Assembly (NCBI GenBank): GCA_947446855.1
Contig: CANFIH010000005.1
Location: forward strand, 1-62,738
Length of the DNA stretch: 62,738 nucleotides
Source: Burkholderiales bacterium
GTDB lineage: Bacteria; Pseudomonadota; Gammaproteobacteria; Burkholderiales; Burkholderiaceae_C
Direction of reading: 5' to 3'
Part shown: piece by piece, positions 34,944 to 43,667 of the stretch
Layout of the letters: each line of letters opens with the position of its first letter
Position numbering within the stretch: position 1 is the stretch's first letter
Notes under the pieces: generated by a model
Seen by the model: the letters and a program-made list of their open reading frames with translations, nothing else
The model's database searches: none
Told to the model about the DNA's origin: nothing
Translations under genes and position numbers: made by a program

Positions 34944-35896
34944 GCGACGTTGTGAACGCCGCAGCAGGCGCTGCCTCAGCTGCAACTGCCAGCGTCGATG
35001 GTGCCGCAGTTTCAGATGCGGCCGTAAGCACCTGGCTGCAAGCCGGCGCCTCGCCCTTGTTCTGGCCCGCCATTCTGTTGCTTGCCGCTTTGGCCGGGTT
35101 CAGCATCTACCGCACCGCCGCGCTCGAAGGCCGCTGGGCCGGCACGCTGACCGCCGCCGTATTCGGCCTGTGGGTGGTTTTCTTTTGGGAAGTGCTGGTG
35201 CGCTGCCTGGACGTGTCGCGCGTACTGCTGCCCGCGCCCAGCTTCGTGCTGGCCTCCATGGCTGAGCATGCGCCCAAGCTCTGGGGCGACTTTGTGCAGA
35301 CCGTCGGCAAGGCCGTGCTGATCGGCTGGGCCATGGGCTGCGGCCTGGGTTTCGCCGTGGCCGTGGCGATTGACCGCATGCCGTTTTTGCAGCGTGGCCT
35401 GCTGCCGGTGGCCTCCCTCACCAGCGCCATACCGCTGGTGGCGGTAGCGCCGATTGCGGTGATGTGGTTCGGTTTTGAGTGGCCGTCCAAGGCGGCCGTG
35501 GTGGTGCTGATGACCTTCTTCCCCATGCTGGTGTCCACGCTGGCCGGGCTCAAGGCGGCCGGCAAGCTGGAGCGCGAGCTGATGTACAGCTACGCCGCCA
35601 GCTACAGCCGCACGTTGGTGGCGCTGCGCCTGCCCTCGGCCCTGCCGCATATCTTCAACGCCCTCAAGGTGAACGCCACGCTGGCGCTGATCGGTGCCAT
35701 CGTGGCCGAGTTCTTTGGCTCGCCCACCAGCGGCCTGGGTTTTCGCATTTCCACCGAGGCCGCGCGCATGAACATGCCTCTGGTCTGGGGCGCGATCGTG
35801 GTGGCGGCGGTGACCGGTTCGCTGGCCTATGCCCTGCTGGTGGCGCTGGAGCGCAGGGCGGCTTTCTGGCACCCGTCGATTCGCGGCGCTCAATAA
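34940..35896 (+). CDS. ABC transporter permease 2
   Basis: A 318-residue permease with six or more transmembrane helices and the conserved EAA loop (MYSYAASYSRTLVALRLPSALPHIFNALKV). Its ATG overlaps the stop of permease 1 by four bases, so translation is coupled and the pair probably forms the heterodimeric channel. The first 30 residues are Ala/Ser-rich and cytoplasmic. Confidence 0.92.
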   Translation: MSDVVNAAAGAASAATASVDGAAVSDAAVSTWLQAGASPLFWPAILLLAALAGFSIYRTAALEGRWAGTLTAAVFGLWVVFFWEVLVRCLDVSRVLLPAPSFVLASMAEHAPKLWGDFVQTVGKAVLIGWAMGCGLGFAVAVAIDRMPFLQRGLLPVASLTSAIPLVAVAPIAVMWFGFEWPSKAAVVVLMTFFPMLVSTLAGLKAAGKLERELMYSYAASYSRTLVALRLPSALPHIFNALKVNATLALIGAIVAEFFGSPTSGLGFRISTEAARMNMPLVWGAIVVAAVTGSLAYALLVALERRAAFWHPSIRGAQ

Positions 35897-35947
35897 ATTT
35901 TGTGTGTTGTCCTGTGTTGATTCTTTAACCCTGAAGGAGTGTTCCCC

Positions 35948-36964
35948 ATGATTCGTTCCCCCAAGATCACCAGTCGCCTGATGGCTGCGGTGCTGGCTGT
36001 GTGCGGCGTCGCCGCCAGCGCCGGCGCGCTCGCCAATGAAGCCGTCACCGTGCAGCTGAAGTGGGTGCCGCAAGCCCAGTTTGCCGGCTACTACATGGCC
36101 GCTGCCAAGGGCTTCTACAAGGACGCCGGTCTGGACGTCACCATCAAGCCGGGCGGCCCCGACATCGCCCCCACCCAGGTGCTGGCTGGCAAGCAGGCCG
36201 ACATCGTGGTCGACTGGATGCCCTCTGCCATGGCCTCGCGCGAAGCCGGTGTGCCGCTGGTCAACGTGGCCCAGGTGTTCGACAAGTCCGGCCTGATGCT
36301 CACCTGCAAGAAGAAGAGCGGCGTGGCCACGCCCAAAGACTTCAAGGGCAAGACCCTGGGCGTCTGGTACGGCGGCAACGAATACCCCTTCCTCAACTGG
36401 ATGAACAAGCTGGGCCTGAAGACCGACTCCGATATCAAGATCCTCAAGCAGGGCTTCAATGTGGACCCGCTGTTGCAGGACCAGGCGGCTTGCATCTCCA
36501 CCATGATTTACAACGAGTACTGGCAGGTGGTGGACGCGGGTGTGAAGGAAAAAGACCTGGTCACCTTCTTCTATGAAAAAGAGGGCGTGTCCACGCTGGA
36601 AGACGGCCTCTATGTGCTGGAACCCAACCTGAAGGACGCGGCCTTTGTCGCCCGCATGGGCAAGTTCCTGAAAGCCACGCTCAAGGGCTGGGACGCTGCG
36701 GTGAAAGACCCCGAAGGTGCGGCCAAGGCCGTGCTGGCCGCCGACAGCTCCGGCAGCTCCAGCCTGAAGGTGCAAAAGCGCCAGATGGAAAACGTGGCCA
36801 AGCTGATCAGCAATGCCGGCACCAAGAAGATTGGTTACCTGGAACCCGCCGCCTTTGAGCGCACCATCAAGGTGTTGCTGACCGGTGGCAGCGACCCCGT
36901 GATCAAGAAAGATCCGGGCAAGGCCGCCTACACCCATGCGGTGTGGGAAGCTGCGCAGAAGTAA
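35948..36964 (+). CDS. ABC transporter substrate-binding protein, NMT1/THI5-like
   Basis: A 338-residue periplasmic binding protein. A signal peptide covers residues 1-27 (RLMAAVLAVCGVAASAGALA). The start of the mature protein VTVQLKWVPQAQFAGYYMAAAKGFYKDAGLDVTIKPGG matches THI5/NMT1-like proteins that bind pyrimidine, riboflavin-like or formylaminopyrimidine ligands. A YNEYWQVVDAGV segment lies in lobe 2. Its neighbours and the RutR operator favour a pyrimidine. ATG at 35948, with AAGGAG about 13 bases before it. Confidence 0.92.
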   Translation: MIRSPKITSRLMAAVLAVCGVAASAGALANEAVTVQLKWVPQAQFAGYYMAAAKGFYKDAGLDVTIKPGGPDIAPTQVLAGKQADIVVDWMPSAMASREAGVPLVNVAQVFDKSGLMLTCKKKSGVATPKDFKGKTLGVWYGGNEYPFLNWMNKLGLKTDSDIKILKQGFNVDPLLQDQAACISTMIYNEYWQVVDAGVKEKDLVTFFYEKEGVSTLEDGLYVLEPNLKDAAFVARMGKFLKATLKGWDAAVKDPEGAAKAVLAADSSGSSSLKVQKRQMENVAKLISNAGTKKIGYLEPAAFERTIKVLLTGGSDPVIKKDPGKAAYTHAVWEAAQK

Positions 36965-36967
36965 GTG

Positions 36968-37645
36968 ATGAAAGAGCGGATGACTTTGACAGCCAAGGCC
37001 GCTCAAACCTCCGCCCGGGCAACCGGGCCGGAGGCCTCCTCCAAGGGCCTGATTCGCCAGACGAATGAGGCCCTTATTTTGTTGGCCGCAGAACGCGTGT
37101 TTGCACGCACGGGTTTCAGTGGCGCCACCATGGCCGCCATCTCCGAGGGCAGCGGCCTGCCCAAAGCCAATCTGCATTACTACTTCGGCAGCAAGGACGT
37201 GCTGTACCGCGCAGTCCTCGCCCGCATCCTGAATGACTGGCTGGTGCCCACGCATGGCATTACGCAAGACGCGGAGCCGCGCGCGGCATTGGAACAATAC
37301 ATACGCGCCAAGATGGAGTTGTCAGCCCAGCGGCCGGATGGCTCCAAGGTCTTTGCCAACGAGCTGCTGCACGGCGCGCCGGTGGTCAAAGAACTCTTGA
37401 GCACCGAACTGCGCCAGCTCGTCATCGACAAAGCCACCGTGGTGCAGGGCTGGATAGACGCCGGCCGCATGGCGCCGGTGGACGCCACCCATCTGTTCTT
37501 CACCATCTGGGCCGCCACGCAAACCTATGCCGACTTTGATGTGCAGGTCAGTGCCGTGCTGGGCACGGAATCGCTGGGGCCCAAGGACTATGCGCGGGCT
37601 ACCGAGCATGTGGTGGGGCTGATTCTGCGCGGTTGCGGGTTGTAG
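36968..37645 (+). CDS. TetR family regulator, RutR/YcdC type
   Basis: About 225 residues. The N-terminal TetR helix-turn-helix is LLAAERVFARTGFSGATMAAISEGSGLPKANLHYYFGSKDVLY. The YcdC-like C-terminal domain has DATHLFFTIWAATQTYADFDVQV, typical of RutR, which binds uracil and controls pyrimidine use. It is the last gene of the operon, three bases after the binding protein. The operator at 33104 fits its expected site, so autoregulation is likely. Start may be ATG 36968 or ATG 36980. Confidence 0.9.
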   Translation: MKERMTLTAKAAQTSARATGPEASSKGLIRQTNEALILLAAERVFARTGFSGATMAAISEGSGLPKANLHYYFGSKDVLYRAVLARILNDWLVPTHGITQDAEPRAALEQYIRAKMELSAQRPDGSKVFANELLHGAPVVKELLSTELRQLVIDKATVVQGWIDAGRMAPVDATHLFFTIWAATQTYADFDVQVSAVLGTESLGPKDYARATEHVVGLILRGCGL

Positions 37646-37655
37646 ACTGATGCCG

Positions 37656-37895
37656 TTAGGCGGGCTGCTTTTCTGCTGCCGCGTCACGCGCATCCAGCCG
37701 ATCCAAAATGCCCAGAGCCTGCGCCACATTGCCGGTTGCAGCCATGGCACGAAAGTGGTTCTCCGTGTCCCACGCAGACAGCGCATGGGCACTCAATTGC
37801 TCCACTAGTTTGTTCATGCTCAGGCCCCGACTCTGCGCCAATGATTTCAGGCGTGCGGCCGTGTCGTCCGGTAATCGGATGGTTAAGGTGCTCAT
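37656..37895 (-). CDS. Ribbon-helix-helix antitoxin of a PIN toxin pair
   Basis: A 79-residue protein. The N-terminus STLTIRLPDDTAARLKSLAQSRGLSMNKLVEQL is a ribbon-helix-helix DNA-binding domain like those of FitA, HicB-tail and VapB-type antitoxins. The polar C-terminal half would block the PIN toxin. The ATG at 37895 overlaps the toxin stop (ATGA) and has GGAGG upstream, so the two are translationally coupled, with the toxin gene first. Expected to bind the palindrome upstream of the pair. Confidence 0.83.
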   Translation of the reverse strand: MSTLTIRLPDDTAARLKSLAQSRGLSMNKLVEQLSAHALSAWDTENHFRAMAATGNVAQALGILDRLDARDAAAEKQPA

Positions 37896-38311
37896 TTCCA
37901 TTCCTCCAAACATTGCGCAGGCGTTAACACCCGCAAGGACCCCAGTCGCAATTCCCCTCCCTGCAAGTCACGCAGGTTGTGCGTGACGATGGCTTTCGCT
38001 CCACCGGCGAGCGCCAACTCGATCAGATGGTTATCGGCTTCATCCGGCAAATTAGGGCGCCAGCCGTAATACACGGTGACCCAGCGGCCCTGTTTGGCGA
38101 GTGCAGCCACTATCTGTTGGCGTTCCATGGTCGTGGTCTGCTCGCCCCAAACAGGCCGACCGAGCAAATCCTGGTATTCGGACCACAGCGCATTGCCAAA
38201 CAAGGCTTGAAATTTACCCGTCAACGCCTGACGGATGACATCCCGTGACGCGCCTTGCGAAGAGCGCAATGCGGCCACAAAGACATTGGTATCAATCACC
38301 AGCGGAATCAT
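37892..38311 (-). CDS. PIN domain toxin (VapC-like ribonuclease)
   Basis: A 139-residue PIN-fold ribonuclease: MIPLVIDTNVFVAAL carries the first catalytic Asp, LWSEYQDLL the Glu region, and DEADNHLIELALAGGAKAIVTHNLRDL the later acidic residues. VapC-type toxins cleave RNA to arrest growth. It is the promoter-proximal gene; the antitoxin follows, the reverse of the more common antitoxin-first order. The ATG at 38311 lies three bases after the 22-bp palindrome. Confidence 0.88.
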   Translation of the reverse strand: MIPLVIDTNVFVAALRSSQGASRDVIRQALTGKFQALFGNALWSEYQDLLGRPVWGEQTTTMERQQIVAALAKQGRWVTVYYGWRPNLPDEADNHLIELALAGGAKAIVTHNLRDLQGGELRLGSLRVLTPAQCLEEWK

Positions 38312-38313
38312 TG

Positions 38314-38335
38314 TTGACAGCATATATGCTGTCAA
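38314..38335. promoter_or_regulatory. Palindromic operator of the toxin-antitoxin operon
   Basis: A perfect 22-base palindrome with half-site TTGACAGCATA, ending three bases before the PIN toxin ATG. It contains ATATAT and TTGACA-like sequence. The position and symmetry fit an autorepression operator for the ribbon-helix-helix antitoxin. Confidence 0.8.
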
Positions 38336-38362
38336 AGTGCATTGCAAGCAACCCGCTTGCCC

Positions 38363-39478
38363 TCAGGCCACAAACACCCGCGCCTTGCGCGGCGTCAGCA
38401 CCAGCACTTCGCCTTCCTTGAAGCCGTCGACGGCGTACTGTTGCGCGCCGATCTGCGCCTCGATGATGTCGCCGCTGCCGGCGGTCGAGGCGTCGAGCGG
38501 CAGCAATTCGAGGCGGGCTATCGGGCCGACCACAATGGCGCGTACCAGCTTGGCTGGGATGCCGCTTTGGGGCTGGTAGGCGCCGATGCCGCTTTGCTCG
38601 CCGGGCTTGTAGCGCCGCACATCCAGATCGTGCGGACGCACGTAGGCAAAGGCCTTGCTGTCCTGGGTGGCGCTGTGCTCCGGGCTTTGCAGGCGCACAC
38701 CCTGCTGGTCTTCACCGATCAGCATCTCGCCCTCGTGGGCGCGGCCGTGGAACAGGTTCACGTCGCCCAGGAAGCCATAGACAAAGGGGCTGGCGGGATG
38801 GTCCCAAACCTCTTGCGGCGAGCCGATCTGTTCGATCTTGCCGCTGTTCATCAGCACCACGCGGTCAGCCACTTCCAGCGCCTCTTCCTGGTCGTGGGTG
38901 ACAAAGATGCTGGTCACATGCAGGTCATCGTGCAGGCGGCGCAGCCAGCGGCGCAGTTCCTTGCGCACCTTGGCATCCAGCGCGCCAAAGGGCTCGTCCA
39001 GCAGCAGCACCTTGGGCTCCACGGCCAGGGCGCGGGCCAGGGCAATGCGCTGGCGCTGGCCGCCCGAGAGCTGCGCCGGGTAGCGGTCGGACAGCCAGTC
39101 CAGCTGCACCAGGCCCAGCAGCTCGTGCACCTTCTGCTTGATCACGGCCTCGCTGGGGCGGGTGGCGCGCGGCTTCATGCGCAGCCCAAAGGCCACGTTG
39201 TCAAACACACTCATGTGGCGGAACAGCGCGTAATGCTGGAACACAAAGCCCACGTTGCGCTCGCGCACATGGACGTCGGTGGTGTCTTCGCCGCTGAACA
39301 GGATGTTGCCTTGGTCCGCCGTCTCCAGGCCGGCAATGATGCGCAAGAGCGTGGTCTTGCCGCAGCCCGAGGGGCCGAGCAGGGCGACCAGTTCGCCGGA
39401 CGCTATGTCCAGGCTCACATCACGCAGGGCGTGGAAGGTGCCAAAGTCTTTGCTGACGTTGCGAATGGCGATGCTCAT
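38363..39478 (-). CDS. cysA: Sulfate/thiosulfate ABC transporter ATP-binding protein CysA
   Basis: A 371-residue ATPase. Walker A is [18 protein letters not shown] near residue 33, the Q-loop FVFQHYALF, signature [15 protein letters not shown], and Walker [30 protein letters not shown], the last being a CysA hallmark. The C-terminal part is a TOBE/CysA-specific regulatory domain with an additional divergent segment. It energises sulfate and thiosulfate import. Last gene of cysTWA, 29 bases after cysW. Confidence 0.96.
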   Translation of the reverse strand: MSIAIRNVSKDFGTFHALRDVSLDIASGELVALLGPSGCGKTTLLRIIAGLETADQGNILFSGEDTTDVHVRERNVGFVFQHYALFRHMSVFDNVAFGLRMKPRATRPSEAVIKQKVHELLGLVQLDWLSDRYPAQLSGGQRQRIALARALAVEPKVLLLDEPFGALDAKVRKELRRWLRRLHDDLHVTSIFVTHDQEEALEVADRVVLMNSGKIEQIGSPQEVWDHPASPFVYGFLGDVNLFHGRAHEGEMLIGEDQQGVRLQSPEHSATQDSKAFAYVRPHDLDVRRYKPGEQSGIGAYQPQSGIPAKLVRAIVVGPIARLELLPLDASTAGSGDIIEAQIGAQQYAVDGFKEGEVLVLTPRKARVFVA

Positions 39479-39507
39479 GGTGTCGTTCTCGGAATTCTGG
39501 AATGGTT

Positions 39508-40497
39508 TCAGGCTTGGGCTGTGGCGACGGGCAATGTCGGGGTCAGCGGACGTTCGGGGGGAAGGGCTGCGGCGGCTTTCATTTCCCGCTCAAAGCGCCA
39601 CTCCACCACCTGCTTGATCACCAGCGTGACCAGGGCCAAGAGGGCCAGCAGCGAGGCCACGGCAAAGGCGGCCACGCTCTGGTATTCGTTGTACAAAATT
39701 TCCACATGCAGGGGCACGGTATTGGTCTGGCCGCGGATGTGGCCGGACACCACCGACACCGCGCCAAACTCGCCCATGGCCCGCGCATTGCACAGGATCA
39801 CGCCGTAGACCAGGCCCCACTTGATATTGGGCAGGGTCACATGCCAGAAGGTCTGCCAGCCGGTGGCACCCAGCACAATCGCGGCCTGCTCTTCCTCCGT
39901 GCCCTGGGCCTGCATGAGCGGAATCAGCTCACGGGCGATGAAGGGGAAGGTGACAAAAATAGTGGCCAGCACGATGCCGGGAATGGCGAACACGATCTTG
40001 ATGTCATGTTCCTGCAGCCAGGGGCCGATCCAGCCCTGGGCGCCAAACATCAGCACATAGACCAGGCCCGCCACCACCGGCGACACCGAGAAGGGCAAGT
40101 CCACCAGCGTGGTCAAGAAGGCCTTGCCACGGAACTCGTACTTGGCAATGCACCAGGCCGCGGCAATGCCGAAGACCAGATTCAGCGGGACGGCAATCGC
40201 GGCGGTGATGAGCGTTAAGCGGATGGCGCTCCAGGCGTCGGGTTCCTTCAACGCCTCGAACGCGGCACCGCCGCCCTTGCGCAGGGCCTCGGTGAACACG
40301 GCGGCCAGCGGCAGCAGCAGGAACAGGAAGATAAAGCCCAGGGCGATGGTCAGCAGGGTCCACTTGACCCACAAGGGCTCGGTGGTTGTGGTGTTCTTGC
40401 GGGAACGCCGTGGAACCGGCTTTGCCGGGCCACTGGCGTTGTCCCCTGTAGGGGAAGACAGGCTTGCCTGGCTCAGGGGGGTGCTTTGTTCACTCAT
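39508..40497 (-). CDS. cysW: Sulfate ABC transporter permease CysW
   Basis: A 329-residue permease with six transmembrane helices and CysW motifs ([80 protein letters not shown]). The first 45 residues form a long Ser/Lys/Thr-rich cytoplasmic tail, longer than in most homologs. Its start overlaps the cysT stop by four bases. Confidence 0.95.
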   Translation of the reverse strand: MSEQSTPLSQASLSSPTGDNASGPAKPVPRRSRKNTTTTEPLWVKWTLLTIALGFIFLFLLLPLAAVFTEALRKGGGAAFEALKEPDAWSAIRLTLITAAIAVPLNLVFGIAAAWCIAKYEFRGKAFLTTLVDLPFSVSPVVAGLVYVLMFGAQGWIGPWLQEHDIKIVFAIPGIVLATIFVTFPFIARELIPLMQAQGTEEEQAAIVLGATGWQTFWHVTLPNIKWGLVYGVILCNARAMGEFGAVSVVSGHIRGQTNTVPLHVEILYNEYQSVAAFAVASLLALLALVTLVIKQVVEWRFEREMKAAAALPPERPLTPTLPVATAQA

Positions 40498-41345
40498 GAC
40501 GAGGCTCCGTTGCGGCGGCGCTGCCAGGCTTGCAAGGCATTGATCACCAGCAGCAGCACAAAGGAAATCACCAGCAACACCACGGCCACCGCGGTGGCGC
40601 CGGCATAGTCGTACTGCTCCAGCTTGCCGATGATGATGAGCGGCGTGATCTCCGAAATCATGGGCATGTTGCCGGCGATAAAAATCACCGAGCCGTATTC
40701 GCCAATGGCGCGGGCAAAGGCCATGGCAAAGCCGGTCAGCAGGGCCGGCGCAATGGTCGGGAAGATCACATGCCAGAAGGTCTGCAGGCGCGTGGCGCCC
40801 AGGCAGGTGGCGGCTTCTTCGAGTTCTTTCTCGGCGTCTTCCAGCACCGGCTGCACCGTGCGCACCACAAAGGGCAGGCCGATAAAGATCAGTGCAATCA
40901 CCACGCCATTGCGGTTAAAGGCCAGCTGGATGCCATAGGGTTCCAAGAGTGATCCGACCCAGCCGTTGCTGGCCAGCAGGGCGGTGAGCGAAATGCCGGC
41001 CACGGCGGTGGGCAGGGCAAAGGGCAGGTCCACCAGCGCGTCGATGATCTTCTTGCCGGGGAACTGGTAGCGCACCAGCACCCAGGCCACCAGCAGGCCG
41101 AACACGGCATTCACCGTGGCGGCGATCAGCGAGGCGCCAAAGGTCAGGCGGTACGAGGCCATCACGCGCGGGCTGCTCACGGCCAGCACAAACTGGTCCC
41201 AGGTCAGGGTGAAGGTCTTGAAGATCAGGGCCGAGAGCGGTATCAGCACGATCACGCTCAGGTAAAACAGCGTGTAGCCCAGCGTCAGCTTGAAGCCGGG
41301 CAACACGCGCTTGGGCGCGCGGCGTGGAATGGAGAGTGTGGACAT
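40494..41345 (-). CDS. cysT: Sulfate ABC transporter permease CysT (CysU)
   Basis: A 283-residue permease with six helices and the CysT pattern ([43 protein letters not shown], then [30 protein letters not shown]). It forms the channel with CysW. The promoter should lie upstream, where a dyad shared with the sbp promoter region is found. I choose the ATG at 41345. Normally sbp precedes cysT; here a BRO-type gene separates them. Confidence 0.95.
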   Translation of the reverse strand: MSTLSIPRRAPKRVLPGFKLTLGYTLFYLSVIVLIPLSALIFKTFTLTWDQFVLAVSSPRVMASYRLTFGASLIAATVNAVFGLLVAWVLVRYQFPGKKIIDALVDLPFALPTAVAGISLTALLASNGWVGSLLEPYGIQLAFNRNGVVIALIFIGLPFVVRTVQPVLEDAEKELEEAATCLGATRLQTFWHVIFPTIAPALLTGFAMAFARAIGEYGSVIFIAGNMPMISEITPLIIIGKLEQYDYAGATAVAVVLLVISFVLLLVINALQAWQRRRNGASS

Positions 41346-41403
41346 GGGCAAAAAATAAGGGCCACCAAAAAGTGGCCAGAGCGCGATTCTGCGGACTCAA
41401 GGG

Positions 41404-41439
41404 GCATAAGCAAACGACTTTGTCGTTGTTTGCTTATGC
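41404..41439. promoter_or_regulatory. Dyad upstream of cysT, shared with the sbp upstream region
   Basis: Perfect 12-base arms GCATAAGCAAAC (41404-41415) and GTTTGCTTATGC (41428-41439) enclose a 12-base spacer. The right arm extended, CGTTGTTTGCTTATGC (41424-41439), is repeated exactly at 43643-43658 before sbp. The distance to the ATG of cysT is about 80 bases. A CysB/Cbl-type or other sulfur regulator site is likely; it is not a close match to the E. coli CysB consensus, so the reader is inferred. Confidence 0.65.
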
Positions 41440-41587
41440 GAATTGCGAGCAAGACCCTGCTTTCAACATGCGATGCGCAGGCGGTGCTTGCGCCCAAGTC
41501 GGCTGTTGCAGGCCAAAATCAGATGGTACTGTATGAAATATCAGTATCATTATGGACGGGCAAGCGTGCCCATCCCAGGAGCCAGAC

Positions 41588-42439
41588 ATGAAGATTTTGC
41601 CCACGGAGTTTGACGGTCAATCCATACGCCGCGTGTATGACGAAGACACGGAAACCTGGTGGTTTTCTGTCGTGGACGTGGTGCAGGTACTCACACAACA
41701 AGCGGATGACCTGACTGCGCGCAAATACTGGAACCAGCTTAAGCGGCGTTTGGATAAGGAAGGCAGCCAACTGGTGACAAGTTGTCACCAGTTGAAAATG
41801 TCGGCCGCAGATGGACGACAGCGCTTGACCGATGTGGCAACAGCTGAAAGTTTGCTGCGCATCGTTCAGTCAGTCCCCAGCCCCAAGGCCGAGCCGATCA
41901 AGCTCTGGCTGGCCAAGGTCGGATACGAGCGCATGCAGGAAATGGCAGACCCCGCCTTGTCGCTGGACCGCGCGCGTCAGACCTGGCAACAGCATGGACG
42001 CAGCGAAAAATGGATACAGCAGCGCATGACCGGGCAGGAAACCCGTAACAAGCTGACCGACTACTGGAGCGCCCACGACATCCAGGCGGGCCGGGAGTTC
42101 GCCATCCTGACCAACATCATCCACCAGGAATGGGCCGGTGTCAGCGTCAAAGAACATAAGCAAACCAAGGGTTTGAGCAGCCACAATCTGCGCGACCACA
42201 TGACCGAGGCGGAGCTGATTTTTACCGCGCTTGCTGAGCTGTCCACACGCCAGATTGCGCAAGCTACGGATGCCACCGGAATGGAGGACAACACTACCGC
42301 AGCCAAGGCGGGTGGCGGTATCGCACGTGGGGCCCGCAAACAACTGGAAAGTCAAACCGGCAAGCCGGTGGTATCGGCCGACAACTACTTGCCGCCGCCA
42401 TCCACCAAGAAGGTGCTGGCCGGCAAGGGTAAAAAGTAA
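41588..42439 (+). CDS. BRO-N domain protein (phage antirepressor-like)
   Basis: About 283 residues. The N-terminal domain QSIRRVYDEDTETWWFSVVDVVQVL is the BRO-N/Bro family DNA-binding domain found in phage antirepressors and mobile-element genes. VATAESLLRIVQSVPSPKAEPIKLWLAKVGYERM completes it. The C-terminal part is Lys/Gln-rich and not recognised. ATG at 41588 has CAGGAG-like sequence upstream. No phage genes surround it; it sits between sbp and cysT, transcribed against both. Confidence 0.85.
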   Translation: MKILPTEFDGQSIRRVYDEDTETWWFSVVDVVQVLTQQADDLTARKYWNQLKRRLDKEGSQLVTSCHQLKMSAADGRQRLTDVATAESLLRIVQSVPSPKAEPIKLWLAKVGYERMQEMADPALSLDRARQTWQQHGRSEKWIQQRMTGQETRNKLTDYWSAHDIQAGREFAILTNIIHQEWAGVSVKEHKQTKGLSSHNLRDHMTEAELIFTALAELSTRQIAQATDATGMEDNTTAAKAGGGIARGARKQLESQTGKPVVSADNYLPPPSTKKVLAGKGKK

Positions 42440-42551
42440 GGCGCGACTTATTCCGTTTCTACATCAAGCGTGAACGCGAAGACCCGCCGCAGACAGTGCT
42501 GACGCACGGCCAGGCGGGTCGGCGAAGTGCACGGTTGATTTGGAAATGGAA

Positions 42552-43550
42552 TTACTTCACCGTGTACAGCTTGTCGAACTGCCCGCCATCGTTGAAGTGC
42601 ACCTTCTGCGCCTCGGCCAACGAGCCGAACAGCTCTTCCACCGTGAACAACTGGATCGGCTTGAAGGTGGATGCGTATTTCTTCAGGATGGCAGGGTTGA
42701 TCGGGCGCAGCGCATGCTTGGCGGCAATCTCCTGCGCCTCGTCGGTGTACAGGTAGTTCAGATAAGCCTTGGCCACATCGGCGGTGCCCTTTTTGGCTAC
42801 GGTGCGTTCCACCACCGCCACCGGGTTTTCCGCCACGATGCTGATGCTGGGGTGCACCGCGTCCACCTTGCCGGTGCCGAATTCGCGGTCCACGGAGACG
42901 ACTTCGGATTCAAAGGTCACCAGCACATCGCCGATATTGCGTTGCAGGAAGATGGTGGTGGCGTCGCGCCCGCCCTTGGCCAGCACCGGCACATTCTTGT
43001 ACAGCTTGCCGACAAACTCCGCAGCTTGGGCGTCGGTGCCGCCCTTTTTTCGCGCATAACCCCAAGCCGCCAGATAGGCCATGCGCCCGTTGCCGCCGGT
43101 CTTGGGGTTGACCAGTACCACCTGGATGCCGGGCTTGGTCAGGTCGTCCCAGTCCTTGATGTGCTTGGGGTTGCCTTCGCGCGTCAGAAACAGCATGGTG
43201 CTGGAGGTGGGCGAGGCGTTGTGTGGGAAGCGCGTCTTCCAGTCCTTCGCGACGATGCCGGCATTCGCCAGAAACTCGACGTCGGTGGTGGTGTTCATGG
43301 TCACCACATCGGCGTCCAGACCGTCGTTGACGGCGCGCGCCTGGGCGCTGGAGCCGCCGTGCGACTGGTCGATTCTGATGTCCTTGCCGCTGCTCTTCTT
43401 GTAGCTGGCGATGAAGGCGCTGTTGATGTCCTTGTAAAACTCGCGCGCCACGTCATAGGAGGCGTTCAGCAGGGTTTGGCTTGAAGCCAGGTTGCTGGAC
43501 GTGAGTGCCAGGGCGGCAAGAACCAAGGACAGCTTGTGTTTGAGTTTCAT
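42552..43550 (-). CDS. sbp: Sulfate ABC transporter substrate-binding protein
   Basis: A 332-residue periplasmic binding protein. The signal peptide is MKLKHKLSLVLAALALTSSNLASS. Typical sulfate-binding protein blocks follow: LLNASYDVAREFYKDIN, QSHGGSSAQARAVNDGLDADVVTMN, and GGNGRMAYLAAWGYA. It delivers sulfate to CysTWA. Convergent with the BRO-type gene; its promoter region shares the 16-base element. A second, partial homolog lies at the window end. Confidence 0.94.
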   Translation of the reverse strand: MKLKHKLSLVLAALALTSSNLASSQTLLNASYDVAREFYKDINSAFIASYKKSSGKDIRIDQSHGGSSAQARAVNDGLDADVVTMNTTTDVEFLANAGIVAKDWKTRFPHNASPTSSTMLFLTREGNPKHIKDWDDLTKPGIQVVLVNPKTGGNGRMAYLAAWGYARKKGGTDAQAAEFVGKLYKNVPVLAKGGRDATTIFLQRNIGDVLVTFESEVVSVDREFGTGKVDAVHPSISIVAENPVAVVERTVAKKGTADVAKAYLNYLYTDEAQEIAAKHALRPINPAILKKYASTFKPIQLFTVEELFGSLAEAQKVHFNDGGQFDKLYTVK

Positions 43551-43642
43551 AAAGAGCCTGAGAAATGGTTTGGCAACCGGCGTGAAAACGCCAGTGGGAT
43601 GCCGATTGTGCACACCCCGGCCGCAAAGCCGAACAAACCATC

Positions 43643-43658
43643 CGTTGTTTGCTTATGC
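43643..43658. promoter_or_regulatory. 16-base element upstream of sbp
   Basis: CGTTGTTTGCTTATGC, identical to part of the cysT upstream dyad (41424-41439). It lies about 95 bases before the sbp ATG, a distance like that at cysT, which fits shared control of the two transcripts now split by the BRO-type gene. Confidence 0.65.
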
Positions 43659-43667
43659 CCTGCCGGT

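Noticed and set aside
35012-37297. A 761-codon minus-strand frame across the ABC permease and binding protein genes
   Set aside because: Antisense to genes with intact motifs; translation is low complexity.
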